Shown here: piece after piece, positions 21,801 through 32,514 of the stretch
How positions within the stretch are numbered: the stretch's first letter is position 1
How the letters are laid out: each line of letters starts with the position of its first letter
NCBI GenBank assembly: GCA_964006375.1
Contig: OZ023269.1
Location: 132,548,047-132,612,046, forward strand
Direction of reading: 5' to 3'
DNA: 64,000 bases
Source of the DNA: Tillus elongatus
Lineage: Eukaryota; Arthropoda; Insecta; Coleoptera; Cleridae
Position numbers and translations under genes: made by a program
Notes under the pieces: model-generated
What the model saw: only the letters and a program-made list of their open reading frames with translations
The model's database searches: none
Told to the model about the DNA's origin: nothing

Positions 21801-24800
21801 CAAACCTTATACAGAAACCTGGAAAAAATCATCTATGGCAAAAGGACCATGTTGTATATCATCAATTGGTTGGCAAAATTTTGAGTTACAAAAAGAACCA
21901 GAAAAGCAAGCGAAATTAGATGAAAGAAAAAAGAAGAAAGATGAGCTAATAAAACAAAGAAAAACGAAAGCAAGTAGACGTTTTAAGGGCAAATAAGAAA
22001 AGAAAAGAAAGAAGTGCAGGCAACACAGAAGGTCGAAGAAAGAAATTCAAGGCAGGATATAAATTTGCGTCACTGTAATTAAGTTTGAGATAATAAAAAT
22101 AAGAATAAAATGTTCTGCATGTGAAGATGAATTGGTTACCGAAACAGAGGAAAATGACTTGAAGAGTATAGGTTGTAATAGTTGTCCTTCCTGGTATCAC
22201 TTAAAAATGTACAACTTTTCAAGGACAATTATATGAAAATATTATTAATTCCGAGTTTACTTGTTCCAAACGTGGTTAGATCCAGATTAGTTACATTTAA
22301 ATATTTTTTTGTTTTTTAACGTTTCTTTATGCTTGTAATACTATTGTCTATCCATATTTTACCTAATGGTTGGATAAGCCAAGAAAATCAGAGTCCGCTT
22401 TTTTACTTTTTGGCCAGCCAAGAACTGATATTTTTTCCCCTTAGGGTTCGTCCGTGTCTTTGTCGCCCCCGATAGCACCGCAGCCTTTGGCTTATTGTGC
22501 ATGGAGAACTGGTATACAAACGACTGAATACTAAATTTTAGTGGGCGACTTCTGGTGAAATTGACTAGGTTGTCATTTAAAGCGTTTTTCTAAGTAACGG
22601 GACTTGTGTGTTAATTCCGTACATTTTCATTCAAATTAAAGATGTAGCAACATCAAATACATTTCCCGATATTCTAAAAAATACAATAACTAGCAATAGG
22701 CAATTGTAATATAGAACTCTCCTAAAGTAGCCGACTACTAATATTTTTACCCCACATAGAACACTTCATTCCGCTGTGTAGTTTGCCTAAACATATTGAT
22801 AAAAAATAAATACTAAACATGTTGGAAACCCGTAAATAAACGTAAACTTACAACTAAAAATATAACTTACGGATAATTCCACATTGAGCGAGTAAATTCT
22901 GAATCCATTAATGAGAAAATTGCTTCGACGTCTCCACTAGCTAATCGTTCAGGAGCCTTCTCTAAGTTCCAACGGATGATACGAGCAAAACCATGCTGAG
23001 GACCAAATGCCCATGGTCCAAATTGAGCTAGAAAATAAACGCAAAATAAACAGATAAGTATATACAAGTATTATCCCAAAAAATACAACGGTTTTAAAAC
23101 TTCATGAGTACGATTGGGAGGGCGATTCTTTGCTGCTTTTTATAGTAGTCTATACCGAGAGCCACACTCTCCAGCTGAATCATCAAGGAGTCATTTCCAT
23201 TGTGAAAGAGACCCATACCGCACATCGTTGCAGAATTGAGATGTCGTGTATCGAAAGACAGCGATAAGTACACTTGGAGAACACCCAAATCACCACAACG
23301 TTGATTTGGGTGTTGTGGTGATTTGGGTGTTCTCCAAGTGTACTTATTAGTGCTCATCACAGGTTCCAGTTTTCACATAGTGAAAGACAGCGAATCAACC
23401 TTAAGTTTCTCCCGGAACTCTGAAAAAAAGGTGGGGGACTTTAGAGGATTTGCCATGAACGGTTGAAAAAGGTTTATGGAGATGATTCTCTGGAGGAACT
23501 GGCTGTCCGCAAGTGGTAAATGCAATTTCTAGAGGGCCTGGAGGGTGTGCTTCATGCTAAGGGTGCCCTTCCACTTTCTGTTATAGTGATAATGTGGAAC
23601 GAGTGCAATATTATTTTTTTCAAAGTCATCAGTTAACAGTTAAAATATTTGAAAATGAGCTGTATTTGAGCAAGAAAACAGCCAACAAAATTTTAACAAA
23701 AGATTTGGAGGTATTCAGAAATGTCATGTCGAGGGTTAAAAGCAAATAACCTAATAATGCCTAGTCGGGTTTACCCGGCGTCAACAGTTGAATAGTTTTG
23801 TCAACATTTGCTTTCACTGCTAAGTTTTTACTGGAACTCAAATGTTGTCAATTTGTCAAAGCGGAATGACAAACGTCAAAAAATAGTGCTTCAAGTCAAC
23901 AGTGCGTTCATCAGTCTCCAAGGAGTTAAATGTATTGGTAGTCAGCAGATAAGTGCTTAAACTCAGCTGTTGGCACCTGGTGAACTCAGCCAATGTCCAT
24001 AAATTTTAACTGCAGAAGTCAATTCGACAGATTGAAATACACAAGAAGGCAGTTTTTTTTATTATCCATTTATTAAAAGTAATTCAACTGAATCAAATCT
24101 TTGTCGATTCTTCACATAAATACTAATTTAAATTCCCTGTCAGTTATTGATTTAAAAAAATATATTTTTTTGTATTTCATAAACGTTTATTTACACCTGT
24201 GGCGTTATATTTGTTAAGTCCCCTGTGGGTCCGGAGACTAACTAAAAGAATAGGCCCAAGGTAACTCCTGCCTGTCGTAAAAGGCGACTAATTGGAATCA
24301 AACACTGGCGGGGTTCTTGTCCATGTGGGCCTGGAGGGAGGCGGATTTCTCTGGGGAGTGATGTACACCCGGATTTTTAGGCCTTCACTCTGGGCTTAGA
24401 AATGGATGGTTGCCCGCGCTTGGTTGTTACTCGGGAGTGGGGTTCCGGATGGGTGCCGCCTTGGGTTGAGTGCTGGCAGGTGTCGTGTGTCTAGACGACC
24501 CGGAGGGGGTTGACAACTCTGATGAGTGTTAAACACCCGGAGTTTGGGGCCCCCACTGTGTGCTACGGGATATCGCCTTGAGTCTAGCACTGGTGGGTGT
24601 CGGGTTTAGACGAACCCGGAGGAGAGCTGAGATCTTTAGGGGTGGAATAAAACTAAGGGTTGAGGCCTCTTCTGTGAGCTTCGAAACAGACAAACGACCT
24701 CACTTGGATGCTGCTCGGAGGCAGGACTTCATGATACTGCACCGAGTCAAACACTGACAGTACATCTGTCAAACAAAGTTTCACCTCGCAGGTGTCGTCT

Positions 24801-26394
24801 CCTGTCAGAAGCTGGATTTGTTGGGTGAAATATAAGCTAACGCTGACAGGTGTTGGACCTGGACGAACCCGGAGGTGACTGGGGTCTCTTGGGGTGGATT
24901 ACACCTGGAGACTTGGGCCTACTGTGAGCATCGATACAGGCTAACGACCCTGCCTGGATGCTGCTCGAGGGCGGGACTTCATGATCCCGCCTCGAGTCAA
25001 TGAAACACTGGCGAGGGTCTGGTGCAGGTGAGGCAGACATCTCTGTGGAGTGATATGCACCTGGAGTTTGACGCCTCCACTGTGGCCTCAGAGACTGACA
25101 ATTGGCCTCGCTTGGTTGTTACTCGGGAGCGGGGTTCCAGATGATACCGTCCTGGATTGAGCCCTTGCGTGTGTCGTATGTCCAGACTTCCCGGGGGGCT
25201 CTGATCTCTGATGAGTGGTAAACACCCAGAGTTTGGAGCCCATACTGTGTGCTACGAAACAGACGGACGGTCGCTGGGGTGATGCTCGGGAGCGGGACTC
25301 GATGGGATGTTGCCTTGAGTCTTAACACTGTTAGGTGTCAGGTTTGGAAGAGCCTGAGGGGAGCTGAGACCTTTAGGGGTGGATTACAACTGGAGATTAG
25401 ATGCTGCTCGAGAGCGGGACTTCATGATACCGCCTCGAGGCAAACACTGACGGATGTCGGGTCCAGACGAACTCGGAGAGAGGTTATCTCTGTTTGAGCT
25501 TCGAAACGGGCAAGCGACTTTACTCAGATGGCAGTGCACGTGCCAAACAAACTCTCACCCTCAAGAAAAGATCGACTCCCTCAGGGAGCTGAAATTGATG
25601 GGTGAAATTTAAATAATTAGATGTGAGCCACAACAGACCTAAGGTTGCGGTGGAGGGACTGAAATAGCCCACTCACAATAAAATCTAATCTAATCTCTAT
25701 ATTTGTTAAATGCATTCTGGCAAATTCTTAGCAATCTGCCAAATTAAATTTTAATAATCAAAAGTTGAGATTGACATTGAATTACATTTAAAATATTCAG
25801 TGTTTTTATTAATAGACATGCTGATAAAAGTTGCTGTTTTTCATACCACACATTTAAAATCACCTCTAAAAAAAAACACTCCTGGCATATCAATAAACAT
25901 TTCTTATCAAGCCTATCAGAAATAATATTTTATGTGGTGATAAATCATGAATTAAACCTTCAACATTTATGCACGTTTAGCCAATAAAGACTATAAAATA
26001 TAAAATCTTACTTACGAAACACAAATGGAATGCCTCCTCTAATTGGTTTTTTACCATCGAACACAGCTTGCTTACTGGAACAATAAAAACCAAATACTTG
26101 TAAAATTATGTTATTAGAAAGCACAAATTTCACATAAATACCTCACAAAAAGTTGTTCCTGATTATTGACTCTCCACGAAACAACAGTGGCCCCTAAAGA
26201 AGAAAAAAACAGGATTATAGGTTATGTTGATTTTTTATAAGTAAGGTTAGCAATTATGTTTTTATGAATGGGTGATATGGGTATAAGAAGTTAAGACAGA
26301 TAAAAGGGTTTCTGGATACAAGCTCACCGTGTAAATTGATAGTACAGGTCGTATTATTGCCTCTATCGAGGACAACAACACTTGTAGCGGCCAT
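15310..26394 (-). CDS. Glucose-6-phosphate 1-epimerase (GALM superfamily), complete, 5 exons
   Basis: It encodes a 277-residue D-hexose-6-phosphate mutarotase, a cytosolic enzyme that interconverts the alpha and beta anomers of glucose 6-phosphate and so feeds glycolysis and the pentose phosphate route. Exons are 26394-26328, 26193-26142, 26074-26016, 23027-22871 and 15808-15310. All have GT-AG borders and the phases close to 278 codons with TGA. Family blocks in order are RGGIPF (52-57), FGPQHGFAR (67-75), HTYF with the catalytic His148, and VCVEAGH with the catalytic Glu252. Length equals the family norm. The start is the first ATG of the first exon and gives a normal beta-sandwich N-terminus. 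Introns 1 and 2 are short. Intron 3 holds a SINE-like element and a MITE, and the 7-kb intron 4 holds nested transposons. No inactivating change is visible. Confidence 0.95.
15873..15930 (+). mobile_element. Isolated I-clade LINE 3' tail with poly(A)
   Basis: GCGGTGCTATCGGGGCGGCA, then CGGACGAGCCCTGAGGGAAC and an A-run, nearly identical to 18358-18420. It is a bare 3' end inserted only about 65 bp from the acceptor of epimerase exon 5. Confidence 0.7.
16055..18420 (+). mobile_element. 5'-truncated I-clade LINE (RT, RNase H, zinc knuckle, 3' tail)
   Basis: At 16518-17132 the plus strand encodes RT fingers and palm (FLLKTMEKLLDRHIRG, GAFLDIEGTF, AGCPQGSVLW) and then jumps straight to the thumb (VKYLVVVLDSKLTWN). 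The block with the catalytic YADD is therefore deleted. 17256-17639 continues with the connection and the start of RNase H (ALVWFTDGSGEERGTGAGVYS). Broken RNase H fragments follow to about 18080, and at about 18170-18240 a C/H-rich knuckle (HADSAARGEESAQHILCEC). The 3' end is GCGGTGCTATCGGGGCGGCA plus a poly(A) run of about 18. It lies in intron 4 of the epimerase gene, opposite to the gene strand. Confidence 0.85.
18421..18540 (+). mobile_element. Second I-clade LINE 3' tail
   Basis: ATGCACAATAAGCCAAAGGC, TGCAGTGCTATCGGGGCGGC and a short A-run. It follows directly on the tail of the preceding LINE, giving two tails in tandem. Reverse-oriented and further copies lie at 22437-22502 and 27739-27808. 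Confidence 0.65.
18550..19065 (+). pseudogene. pogo-like transposase, middle part (DDE_1)
   Basis: Fragments read as a pogo-group DDE_1 transposase: a QPADVNAFKPFKSQWKET-type block near 18620-18680, then LTRAKIFPLVKQV and FRKCDIYPFIPNAIDYSKC (18711-18850). An acidic tail continues to 19063. The N-terminal DNA-binding part is missing. The C-terminus resumes at about 21590-22240 after a hAT insertion. Confidence 0.65.
19107..20445 (+). mobile_element. hAT element (ZMYM-type transposase) fragment nested in pogo-like element
   Basis: The left end CAGTGGCAGTTTGTGCAAAA is a typical hAT terminus. 19518-19823 encodes the TTF-type zinc-finger region (KTCKRQFSKDIYEKNSWICG). 20055-20430 encodes the DUF4371-like transposase core with the catalytic-region block LIAQSYDGAAVMSGQHTG. 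Stops and a frame break near 19822 inactivate it. The element is cut at about 20445 by a minus-strand CR1-like LINE, and no right terminus was found. Confidence 0.75.
20446..21560 (-). mobile_element. CR1/Jockey-like LINE 3' half, nested in hAT element
   Basis: Minus-strand frames give RT palm FLMYADDIKIF (21326-21559 frame), then MNVSKCCVMSFTR and RTVRDLGIVFDGTLSF (21062-21313). The thumb and C-terminal domain follow (VQRKFLKFLSFRED, FVIFLYKLVNS; 20574-20999). At the 3' side is a TTTA repeat tail (20449-20472). Frame breaks separate the pieces. The copy is 5' truncated. Confidence 0.8.
21590..22250 (+). pseudogene. pogo-like transposase, C-terminal part with PHD-like finger
   Basis: After the nested insertion come a basic, lysine-rich stretch (about 21890-21980, KLDERKKKKDELIKQ) and then a zinc-finger-like CSACEDELVTETEENDLK followed by CNSCPSWYHLK (22110-22205). 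This tail is typical of insect pogo-like transposases. Frame breaks are present. It is probably the continuation of 18550-19065. Confidence 0.55.
22437..22502 (-). mobile_element. I-clade LINE 3' tail, reverse orientation
   Basis: Reverse complement of the 18471-18536 tail (ATGCACAATAAGCCAAAGGC, then CTATCGGGGGCGACAAAGAC on the minus strand), ending in a short T-run as seen on the plus strand. Confidence 0.65.
22871..23027 (-). CDS. Epimerase exon 4
   Basis: 157 nt starting in the codon for P60, continuing QFGPWAFGPQHGFAR and ending FTRSMWNY. Acceptor TTCTAG, donor CC|GTAAGT. The ATG-started frame seen upstream of the acceptor is intronic read-through. Confidence 0.95.
23264..23347. repeat. 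Perfect 36-bp inverted repeat
   Basis: 23264-23299 and 23312-23347 are exact reverse complements around a 12-bp spacer. The arms contain CTTGGAGAACACCCAAATCA. Part of the arm resembles the dispersed repeat at 8870-8900, so this may be an inverted dimer of its end. Located in epimerase intron 3. Confidence 0.85.
23768..23996 (-). mobile_element. Short MITE, family X, copy 1
   Basis: On the minus strand it starts GAGTTCACCAGGTGCCAACA and contains GCTGAGTTTAAGC and GATGAACGCACTGTTGACTT. 62187-62400 carries the same order of blocks in the other orientation. About 220 bp, non-coding. Confidence 0.6.
24218..25697 (+). mobile_element. Complete SINE-like non-coding retroelement, copy 1
   Basis: Flanked by the 12-bp duplication TATATTTGTTAA (24206-24217 and 25698-25709). 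It begins TCCCCTGTGGGTCCGGAGAC and CCTGCCTGTCGTAAAAGGCG, a head common to 5' regions of insect LINEs. The 3' end (GTGGAGGGACTG, CCCACTCACAAT, then TAATCTAATC) resembles the I-clade LINE end at 57100-57182. Internal modules repeat (CACCCGGAGTTTGG near 24535, a variant near 25230). No coding capacity. Likely mobilised in trans by that LINE. In epimerase intron 3. Confidence 0.8.
26016..26074 (-). CDS. Epimerase exon 3
   Basis: 59 nt encoding SKQAVFDGKKPIRGGIPFVF. It contains the family block RGGIP. Acceptor TTCCAG, donor C|GTAAGT. Confidence 0.93.
26142..26193 (-). CDS. Epimerase exon 2
   Basis: 52 nt encoding ATVVSWRVNNQEQLFV, the first beta strands. Acceptor TTTAG, donor AG|GTATTT. Phases 1 in and 2 out match both neighbours. 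Confidence 0.92.
26328..26394 (-). CDS. Epimerase exon 1 (start codon)
   Basis: 67 nt, 22 codons plus one base, beginning MAATSVVVLDRGNN. Donor is G|GTGAGC. A GC-richer stretch upstream (26400-26560) is the probable promoter and 5' UTR. Confidence 0.93.
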
Positions 26395-27738
26395 AACTGA
26401 ATATTATGCGGCCCGGTGGCCGGTCTTGTTTAATTTTGATGCTCCCGCGTTGTTTCAGTTCTCCCGCACTTGGTTTCGTTCACACTTTCAAGCGTTGCTA
26501 CCTGCGCGCTCGCACGGCAGGTGCAAGTCCCTCTGTCGCCCTCTAGTAAAAAAAAACAATCTACTTATCACAGAAGACACTGCTAAACCTGGATACTGGC
26601 TGGAATAAGCGATACGAAGGGAGTAACGCCAAAGCGCAATTCCCGGATCTTAATATGCAGCAAAACGGACGCGACTAGTTTTTCATGAATATACAAAAAA
26701 CAGAAACACTCCGACTAATGGCAATGGAGATGCGGTTATTTTACGTCACCTGGTGAGCAGTAGAAAACTTAAGACTCCAGCTCCAAGCTTATATGCCTGG
26801 AATCAAATATGTTACAGGAGTCTTCAAAATAGGGGTCAAATGACTAAATGACAGTTTAGAGCGAATTAGAAAACTATAATTTAAACATCTTATAATAATA
26901 AAGTTAATATGATATTTACATATTAAAAATTTATATTTATGACATTTTCTAGTAAGCTTGATAAAGATATCTGTACAGAAAATAAAAAATGCTTAATCCA
27001 TGCAGACACTTTCTCTATGGCCTAATTACCGAGCATCCTAAAGCAGAGGTTCTAAAACAGCATATCGTCACATAATAGGCAGAGTAACTAGAACTCTAGC
27101 AAGCCATTATTTTGATAATTTGAAGAGAAAATCGTCATGAATAGAAATTGGTCTTGCGTTGTATCTAGAAAATATTGGAAATAAACGTTTCTAAACAACA
27201 TTTCGTTTCAAATTGTTTTTAAGAATTAAAATAAACCAAAAAAAGGACCTGATAGTAACATCTCGAAACGTAAAGAAAAGGAATTGTCAATTTGTACTTA
27301 TCAGCAACCGAAAACCGTCAACATGTACTCAGTATAAAAATAATGCCATTAATAAATACATATCCATCAATGTACTGACGCTATTTTTACGTAATATTTT
27401 CGGAACATTGTATAGAACGCGTCCTAAAAATGACGACAAAAAAAAAATTTTTTTGTCCAGAAAAATCTGAGTCAGTTGAAAAAAAATACTAGGAGATTCA
27501 TTCAGTTCCAAAGAGACTCACTTGTATCCTACGGCTTAATTACCATTTATTACCAAAGTTGAAGCTCGAGTTGGAATATCCAGGTTATATATTTATCGGG
27601 ACAACACCAAAATTTCAAATCTAAGACCGTTTTCCAAAATTATTAAATCAAAGCCAGAAATTGGATCTCAAAACTCCAAAGTTAAAATTGAATGGCGAAA
27701 GGTTAGTAATTTAATTTGGCAACTAATGCCTGGCATCA

Positions 27739-27808
27739 TGCACAATAAGCCAAAGGCTGCAGTGCTATTGGGGCGGCTAAGCAGCGGACGAGCCATGAGG
27801 GAAAAATG
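27739..27808 (+). mobile_element. I-clade LINE 3' tail fragment
   Basis: ATGCACAATAAGCCAAAGGC and TGCAGTGCTATTGGGGCGGC, then GGACGAGCCATGAGGGAA. A diverged copy of the tail at 18471-18536. Confidence 0.6.
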
Positions 27809-27809
27809 C

Positions 27810-29080
27810 CTGGTATCTAATATCCAACAATTGTTTTATTCGTGAACACCTGCCCAATAATTTATTTGTCAGCACTTGCCTGATAACTTATTTTTCAGCA
27901 TTTGCCCGACACGCATACAATTAAGAAATAATAATACTCTAAAATTTTTAAAATTCATAAAAATCAACCTTCTATGACTTACCATCATCCCCGATGAGGC
28001 TTTATACAAAGTTAGCAAACACAAATTTATTAGCTTTTATTGCGACACTATTAGAACATAATGCTCGTTGATAGTAATTATATATAAGTTTAAAATAGCT
28101 GTGCAAAGAGAGCAGGAGCAGAGTCACACTAGATTCTCACCAGCTGACTAACGAAATCTTTCGATATCTTTGCCTGTTTGAACACACATCCCCGCACGTG
28201 CCTCTTTGGTCAAGGTTTTGCAGGTGACCATTTTCTCGCTTCTGATTGGCTGAATCTGAAATTCAAGCGGCTATGGAATATTACAGACCGACGTATTTCC
28301 TGATTTCGAGGAATTATCAATAAAATGTTAAACGTTGTAGTTGACAACATATTTTGGAGTAACAAAAACTGCCTCTTATTTTAAACCTTTAGCGATTGGA
28401 TTGTCAAATGCATGACTGATCAGCGAAGGGACGCCGGTTCAAACCTCAAGCTGACTGAATTTCTCTTTCAACTTTTTTTTATTACTTTTTTCGTCTGGTT
28501 CAATTTTAACGTTATCTGATCATATTGTCTAATTTTAATATGCTTTGGCTACTTTTTGTTAAAAATGAAAGATAAGCACTTTTGATTCAAGTCTAATAGC
28601 AGCCATTGTTGCCCTTAATTGATAAAACCGTTCCAGAGTTAACATAGATGTAGAGATTTGTGACATCAGAAGAAGTTGTTTTCTTCGCTAAAACCGGGTT
28701 AAATTTTTACTGCATCCCAACGCAAAAGAATTTTCTCTGTGAAGCCACAGAAAAAGTATCTCGTTCTGTATTTAGATCAGATTTTGAATATTTTTAAATT
28801 CATTTCTATTAGCTAATTTTCTTGTACAAAAGCTTCTTTTAATAGCGAATTTTTTTATAAATGAATTTAATGAATTTTCTGTGAAGAAACATTTGTTGAG
28901 AATTTTTGTACGAAAAATTATTCAATTGATGGAACATTTTTTAAACGAAATTCGTCGAAAATAAGGTTTTAATGGATTTTCGTGCAAACAAATTATTTTA
29001 TTTTCAATTTTATGCACGGATTAGGTATATAATTTGAATTTTATGTATTCTTTTGGCAAAATTTGTTTAAAAAATATTTA
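27810..29080. other. Gene-free AT-rich stretch
   Basis: No coding family recognised. The right part (from about 28860) resembles 35690-35960 and probably belongs to the (TA)n element family that follows. Confidence 0.4.
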
Positions 29081-29190
29081 GCTAAATGTGATGCCTGCTT
29101 TCGTTAAAAAAAACATATTTGCCATTAAAAACATTTTTATAAAAATTCACTACCGTAACGCACTTGCGGCGTCCAGACTTTTTACTCTTA
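29080..29190 (+). repeat. Repeat block with AACGCACTTG motif
   Basis: Contains GATGCCTGCTTTCGTTAAAA and ACCGTAACGCACTTGCGGCG. Homologous blocks lie at 30155-30210, 35855-35955 and, reversed, at 63460-63515, in three of four cases close to a (TA)n element. It may be an end of the same family. Confidence 0.5.
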
Positions 29191-29408
29191 GCTGGTAATA
29201 TTCCTCTTAAAAATTTGTAACAGAAGGCAGACGGTGTTTTACCAAGTAGCGAATTTTCATAACTCTGACGATATTTTGTTCGTTGATTTCCAATCGAAAA
29301 ATATAGCAGGCATTAAAAATATTCAACCAGTTGGCAAAGCATTTGTTTAGATTATTAAAATGTAAGCGGACTTAAAAAGTAGAGCGTAACAAGTTTCAGA
29401 AAGCTGAA

Positions 29409-29555
29409 TTAAATATTTGAGGGAAGGTTAGTTAATCATTGCTTGAGACGACCAATCACAGACTATGATTCCGGCTTTTGCCATGGCAACCGTATATTTA
29501 GAAACTGTGATTGGTTGTGTTAAGCAATGACTAACTTACCGTCCCTTAAATATTT
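29409..29555. mobile_element. 127-bp MITE with about 42-bp inverted arms
   Basis: 29419-29545 folds into two imperfect arms (ATCATTGCTT, ACCAATCACAG and complements). It is flanked by TTAAATATTT on both sides (29409-29418 and 29546-29555), an 8-10 bp target duplication. No coding content. Confidence 0.65.
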
Positions 29556-29639
29556 AATGGAGCTTTGTGAACCTGGGCATTTGTGTTTTGAGACATGCCC
29601 ACTTAGAGCTAGTGTATTGTATGATTGCTTCGCCTGTAC

Positions 29640-30220
<581 letters not shown>

Positions 30221-30903
30221 ATTTAATAATTTAATTAGGTAACCCTATAAAAGAATCACTTTTCCATGCCTTTTCAGAAAGTTACCTAAGTCGAGTGGCG
30301 CATACTTGGACGTAACACCGATTCCTTACGTATAAGTGATATAGAGGACGGAATTGTTTTTAGCGGCTTATCCCCCCTTCTAAATATAAGACTTCTTGTC
30401 TATTTTGAAGCAAATATAGACCTAAGTGATGGAGCAATAGTAAGGTCAACGGCTACTTTTAGCATGCATTGTATTTGGATTAAAGGGAAGTCTTAGATAA
30501 CTCTCCGGGTCCCGGTCTGTTGCTAGAAAGAGAAGACATGGCAAGACTATTACGTGCTGGTACCTTTAATATATGCTAATGGCTTTACGGCGGGGAAAAT
30601 AAAATGGCGACTTAATTTACCTGGTCATATCAATATATTTAGGTAACATTCAAAATACTGAAAATGAAAACAGTTTGATTGTTGACAAAATAAAGTTTAT
30701 AAATTAAATATATGCGGCAATTGATACGTAATGTTATATGTATTTAAAAGATAGTGCTTATCTATGTTATTATATACATAGTGATTGTCACAAGATTTTA
30801 CCACCTTTAACTTTTTTATTTTTCAATTTAGAAAAAATGATAGAAAATATGTAACTAACTAAATTTAATTTAAAGTTAATACACGTTTTATAAAAACAAT
30901 TAC

Positions 30904-30959
30904 CTAAGCATTACGTTTTTAAACACGACTATGGCCATGGCACAGACGCCAGAGAGCAT
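30904..30959 (-). CDS. Possible first coding exon of an unknown minus-strand gene
   Basis: ATG at 30959 in the context GAAAATG, 18 codons (MLSGVCAMAIVVFKNVML) and a usable donor AG|GTAATT. The upstream 150 bp is less AT-rich than its surroundings, like a 5' UTR. No matching downstream exon was found before 26394, and no family was recognised. It may be spurious or an untranslated leader. Confidence 0.22.
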
Positions 30960-31194
30960 TTTCACCTCACTATTCTGGAAATGTTGCCAAATCCCTTCAT
31001 TTCTGTAAGAAGGGTAGGGATTTTTAACGCGCTCAACCTCGCATGATACACAGGACCTACGGATTACGCCCCCTATGAAGGGCAGAAAGTGAGCATATTT
31101 ACCTTGCTCAAACACAATGCTACAAATTCGATTGATGTTAATTTACAGTACTATGTAAAACTAAGTGAGAAGTTAGACACGAAATAAGTGCCGC

Positions 31195-31422
31195 CATCTC
31201 ATTGCGGAACCAAGTAGTATGTTGTCACGGCAGCTCCAAATAACACAGAATGCTAAAAACAGAGACTGTATACAACCAACTAACAATTTAGTAAATTGTG
31301 AGCCCTGGCCCATTTCTACCCCAATATAGGGACAAAGTATGTAAGGCTAGATGCATTATCACCACAATTAGAACTGTAGACCGGTTTCGATCTAATTAGA
31401 GCTCGTCACTACGGCATACATA
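31195..31422 (-). repeat. Ribozyme-repeat fragment (single unit)
   Basis: A minus-strand partial unit matching the 39-kb array (AGCTCCAAATAACACA, GGGACAAAGTATGTAAGGCT). Its hammerhead (about 31368-31418) reads GUGACGA in place of CUGAUGA, so the core is broken, though GAAAC and CGGUC persist. Confidence 0.65.
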
Positions 31423-31439
31423 TATCTTCTATAATTTTT

Positions 31440-31775
31440 TATCAATAGTTTTTAAAAGCCCCACTGTTAATTTGTCTACACCCTCCACCAGTAGTTTCCC
31501 TTGTTTACTCAGATTCTTATCTTGGAATGGGCGGGCCCAGATCTCGTCTATATACCTATTCTTCTCCACAATAATTTATTTTCAGCGATACAACTCTTCT
31601 AGATCGCTTTTACAGTGTTTAGCAATGTCTTACTTTTCTAGTTTTAAATTTCCATCATTGTCCTTTATGACTTTACTTGTTTTTCGAGGCTTAGAGATAC
31701 TGCAGTCTTCCTATTTGTTTCTTTACTATTTCTTTATAATCATACTTCTTTTGCTTTGTCACATTCTTGTCTGAT
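31440..31775 (-). pseudogene. Possible RTE-type LINE linker remnant
   Basis: Minus-strand fragments such as IKDNDGNLKLEK, a DIAKH block and DLEELYR recall the segment between endonuclease and RT of RTE-like LINEs. Stops and frame breaks are frequent and no palm motif is seen. Weak assignment. Confidence 0.3.
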
Positions 31776-32514
31776 CATATTTTTAATTTATTTATATTTA
31801 CTTATACCTGCCCTTTCTTAGTTTTTTCTACCTGTTATTTTCTTGTGTTAGCTTTAGAATATCGAAAAGTTGTTTTCATCTTTAAATATCGGTAAACATA
31901 TATTTCTCGTAGGTTAAGATCTATAATTAATAATGTAAAGAGGAAAGATAGCTTAAAAATGGTTTTCTGAAGAATTAATACATTGTAAGAATTCTAATAA
32001 ACCATTGAGAAAATTTTACACACAATAAATCTCTAGGTGCTTTTGCTTTATCCTATATTTCATGACTAGTTAATTTATAAATGACTATGATTTAAAATTT
32101 AGATGTATAAACGTATATTTTTTAATAAAGACCAGCGGCAAACAAATTTACGTCTTGTAAGAATTATTTAATATTGAATATTTAAATATTATTTTATTTC
32201 CAATAGTCCCCAATGATCTCTTATTTTGTTTACAAAAAAGTTTTAATTAGTCAATTTTCCTATTCAGTCTATGAAACCACGTCCATAGGTATATTTCGCT
32301 ATCATAGAAAAACATTCGATTCAATGACATTTCTAACCATTTGGTCTTCTTTTCGCTTCACTTTAAATGTCACTTTTTTGCAATTGTGTCTTCGGATAGT
32401 AAACCCTTGTAGCCGAACCTAATGGCTAATCGACTCTTTACTCTTGTATAAAATCTGACTGGCTGATCTCTGACTGGCTGATCTCAACATCAACGAAAAC
32501 GGAAAACGTAGAAA

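Noticed and set aside
22867..23067. ATG of the frame covering epimerase exon 4 as a start codon
   Set aside because: The ATG lies upstream of the TTCTAG acceptor; that part (MYILICLF) is intron.
24519..24540. CTGATGAG in the SINE-like elements as a hammerhead core
   Set aside because: Followed by GTTAAAC or GTAAAC with no stem II or GAAA and no pairing stem I; chance match.
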